In this document: positions 15,590 through 16,115 of the stretch, one piece after another
Layout: each line of letters opens with the position of its first letter
Numbering within the stretch: the stretch's first letter is position 1
Origin: Patescibacteria group bacterium
GTDB taxonomy: Bacteria > Patescibacteria > Microgenomatia > Levybacterales > UBA12049
NCBI GenBank assembly: GCA_023379465.1
Contig: JAMCTM010000040.1
Coordinates: forward strand, 1 to 16,115
DNA length: 16,115 bases
Reading direction: 5' to 3'
Translations under genes and position numbers: made by a program
The notes under the pieces: model-generated
Told to the model about the DNA's origin: nothing
Databases searched by the model: none
Seen by the model: the letters and a program-made list of their open reading frames with translations, nothing else

Positions 15590-15727
15590 CGGATCGAAAT
15601 TCAGAAAGAAATAGATAGGCTTTATCCTGAAGTTGAGAAAGCTTTATCGTGATTAAGAAGATTCAGAGAAAGATTTCAAAAATTTAAGCTAAGTGATTTT
15701 ATTATTGCTCATGTTATGCTAAACTAA
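15590..15727 (+). pseudogene. Possible gene remnant with an internal TGA
   Basis: The frame encodes 45 sense codons broken by one TGA at 15650-15652, with a helical, charged character on both sides of the stop and a proper TAA at 15725. No family is recognised. Because other genes in the window end with TGA, recoding is not likely, so decay is the simpler reading. Chance coding in AT-rich DNA cannot be excluded. Confidence 0.25.
15712..15720 (+). promoter_or_regulatory. Possible extended -10 promoter element
   Basis: TGTTATGCT reads as an extended -10 element (TGn followed by TATGCT, four of six matches) placed 12 bases upstream of the ATG at 15732. No clear -35 element accompanies it. The leader would be very short. 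Confidence 0.28.
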
Positions 15728-15731
15728 AAGT

Positions 15732-16028
15732 ATGCCAGTTCAAATTCAGGGATACTCTTTTACAGGTCCGTATTACCATACGCGAAGATTTCAAAACGAC
15801 TTTGGGTGTGTCTATGTGCTTATTAATAATTTAAATCAGATTGTTGATGTTGGCGAAACTAATAGTGTTAACAGTAGAATTATTAACCATGAAAGAAAAA
15901 CGTGTTGGTACCAACATGGTTGTGGTGATTCAGGTTTGTATGTATATATCACGCAAGATGCAAGTTTCCGTTCACAGCTTGAACAGCTGATTAGAACTAA
16001 ATATTCTCCTCTTTGTGGAGAAAGATAA
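15732..16028 (+). CDS. Small divergent GIY-YIG-like protein
   Basis: This 98-residue protein fits the GIY-YIG nuclease fold in order and spacing. It has GCVYVLINN (25-33) in place of the GIY strand, IVDVGET (37-43) in place of the YIG strand, then R49, H53, and a C-terminal helix with LEQLIRTKYSPLCGE (83-97). In that helix E84 would be the catalytic glutamate. The canonical YIG tyrosine is replaced (VDVG), and the asparagine usual in the final PxxN-type turn is not seen (PLCG). The protein consists of this domain alone, with no DNA-binding extension. A nuclease role is plausible; loss of activity is also possible. It is preceded by a decayed region and followed six bases later by a probable NYN-domain gene, suggesting a small two-gene unit. 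Confidence 0.6.
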   Translation: MPVQIQGYSFTGPYYHTRRFQNDFGCVYVLINNLNQIVDVGETNSVNSRIINHERKTCWYQHGCGDSGLYVYITQDASFRSQLEQLIRTKYSPLCGER

Positions 16029-16034
16029 TGTAAT

Positions 16035-16115
16035 ATGGAGAATAAAGGATACTTCATTGTTGATGGATCGCATCTTTTCGCAAGCATTTTCGATATTCAA
16101 AGAAAATTATCAAGG
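16035..16115 (+). CDS. Start of a probable NYN-domain (PIN-like) protein, cut by the window edge
   Basis: The frame opens with an ATG at 16035 and stays open to the end of the window, giving 27 residues. It begins MENKGYFIVDGSHLFASIF, which matches the first strand and acidic loop of NYN/LabA-like domains (hydrophobic strand, then VDGxxL, with Asp10 as the first metal-binding acid). NYN domains are PIN-like and often act as RNases. The gene begins six bases after the GIY-YIG-like stop, so the two are probably co-transcribed. Only the first strand and helix are visible, so the family call is tentative. Confidence 0.5.
   Translation, partial: MENKGYFIVDGSHLFASIFDIQRKLSR

Larger units (their letters stand above)
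15508..15731. other. Intergenic region with remains of a possible short gene
   Basis: These 224 bases hold no intact gene. From 15590 to 15727 one + frame reads as protein-like sequence (RIEIQKEIDRLYPEVEKALS, an in-frame TGA at 15650, then LRRFRERFQKFKLSDFIIAH and four more residues to a TAA). The first part has no start codon and follows a TGA at 15587. This fits a decayed or rearranged small gene. Short direct repeats are also present: ATTCGAT at 15525-15531 and 15540-15546, and GGAGCGAAATTC (15532-15543) against GGATCGAAATTC (15591-15602). I see no convincing terminator hairpin. Confidence 0.35.

Noticed and set aside
15614..15649. Hairpin terminator after the membrane protein gene
   Set aside because: Only a four-base stem (GATA/TATC) and a small AAAGCTTT palindrome are present, without a GC-rich stem or a T run.
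15650..15652. TGA recoding (as glycine, known from some CPR lineages)
   Set aside because: The DPM1-like and flippase genes both end in TGA at sensible places, and no long gene contains an internal TGA, so the standard code holds.

Overview
The window reads as a fragment of a small-genome bacterium, most likely of the Candidate Phyla Radiation (Patescibacteria, perhaps Microgenomates-like). This rests on general character, not on a marker gene. The DNA is AT-rich, every supported gene lies on the + strand, genes abut or overlap by a few bases, Shine-Dalgarno sites are mostly weak, and several large polytopic glycan proteins stand in a row. TAA, TAG and TGA all end recognisable genes, so the standard bacterial code applies. 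No rRNA, tRNA, CRISPR array, insertion sequence or convincing rho-independent terminator was seen.

Region A (1 to about 11156) is a compact surface-glycan operon. After the C-terminal end of an upstream membrane protein come a GT-C glycosyltransferase of the PMT/ArnT (GT39-like) type, a YfhO-family membrane protein, and two tandem paralogous membrane proteins of the PTPS_related (PF10131) type. A soluble DPM1-like GT2, a Wzx/MOP flippase and two further cytoplasmic GT2 enzymes (rhamnosyltransferase-like and WaaE-like) follow. The inferred logic is this: the DPM1-like enzyme charges a polyprenyl phosphate with a sugar; the cytoplasmic GT2 enzymes build a lipid-linked oligosaccharide; the flippase moves it across the membrane; and the multi-spanning GT-C-like proteins use polyprenyl-phosphate sugars outside to extend or decorate the glycan. 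Substrates cannot be read from the sequence.

Region B (about 11129 to 16115) looks like an accessory or defence module. A plausible sigma70-type promoter inside the end of the last GT2 gene leads into a 1251-residue single-chain N6-adenine methyltransferase/nuclease of the Eco57I/type IIG kind. This enzyme carries an unusual insertion of about 170 residues that splits its C-terminal helical segment. It is followed by an unrecognised single-pass membrane protein, a 224-base stretch that looks like a decayed short gene, a 98-residue divergent GIY-YIG-like protein, and the start of a probable NYN-domain (PIN-like RNase) gene cut by the window edge.

The observations most worth checking are the insertion in the type IIG enzyme, the common C-terminal 'PGW' module in three consecutive membrane proteins, two short in-frame DNA tandem repeats in neighbouring GT2 genes, and the small GIY-YIG-like gene beside the NYN gene.
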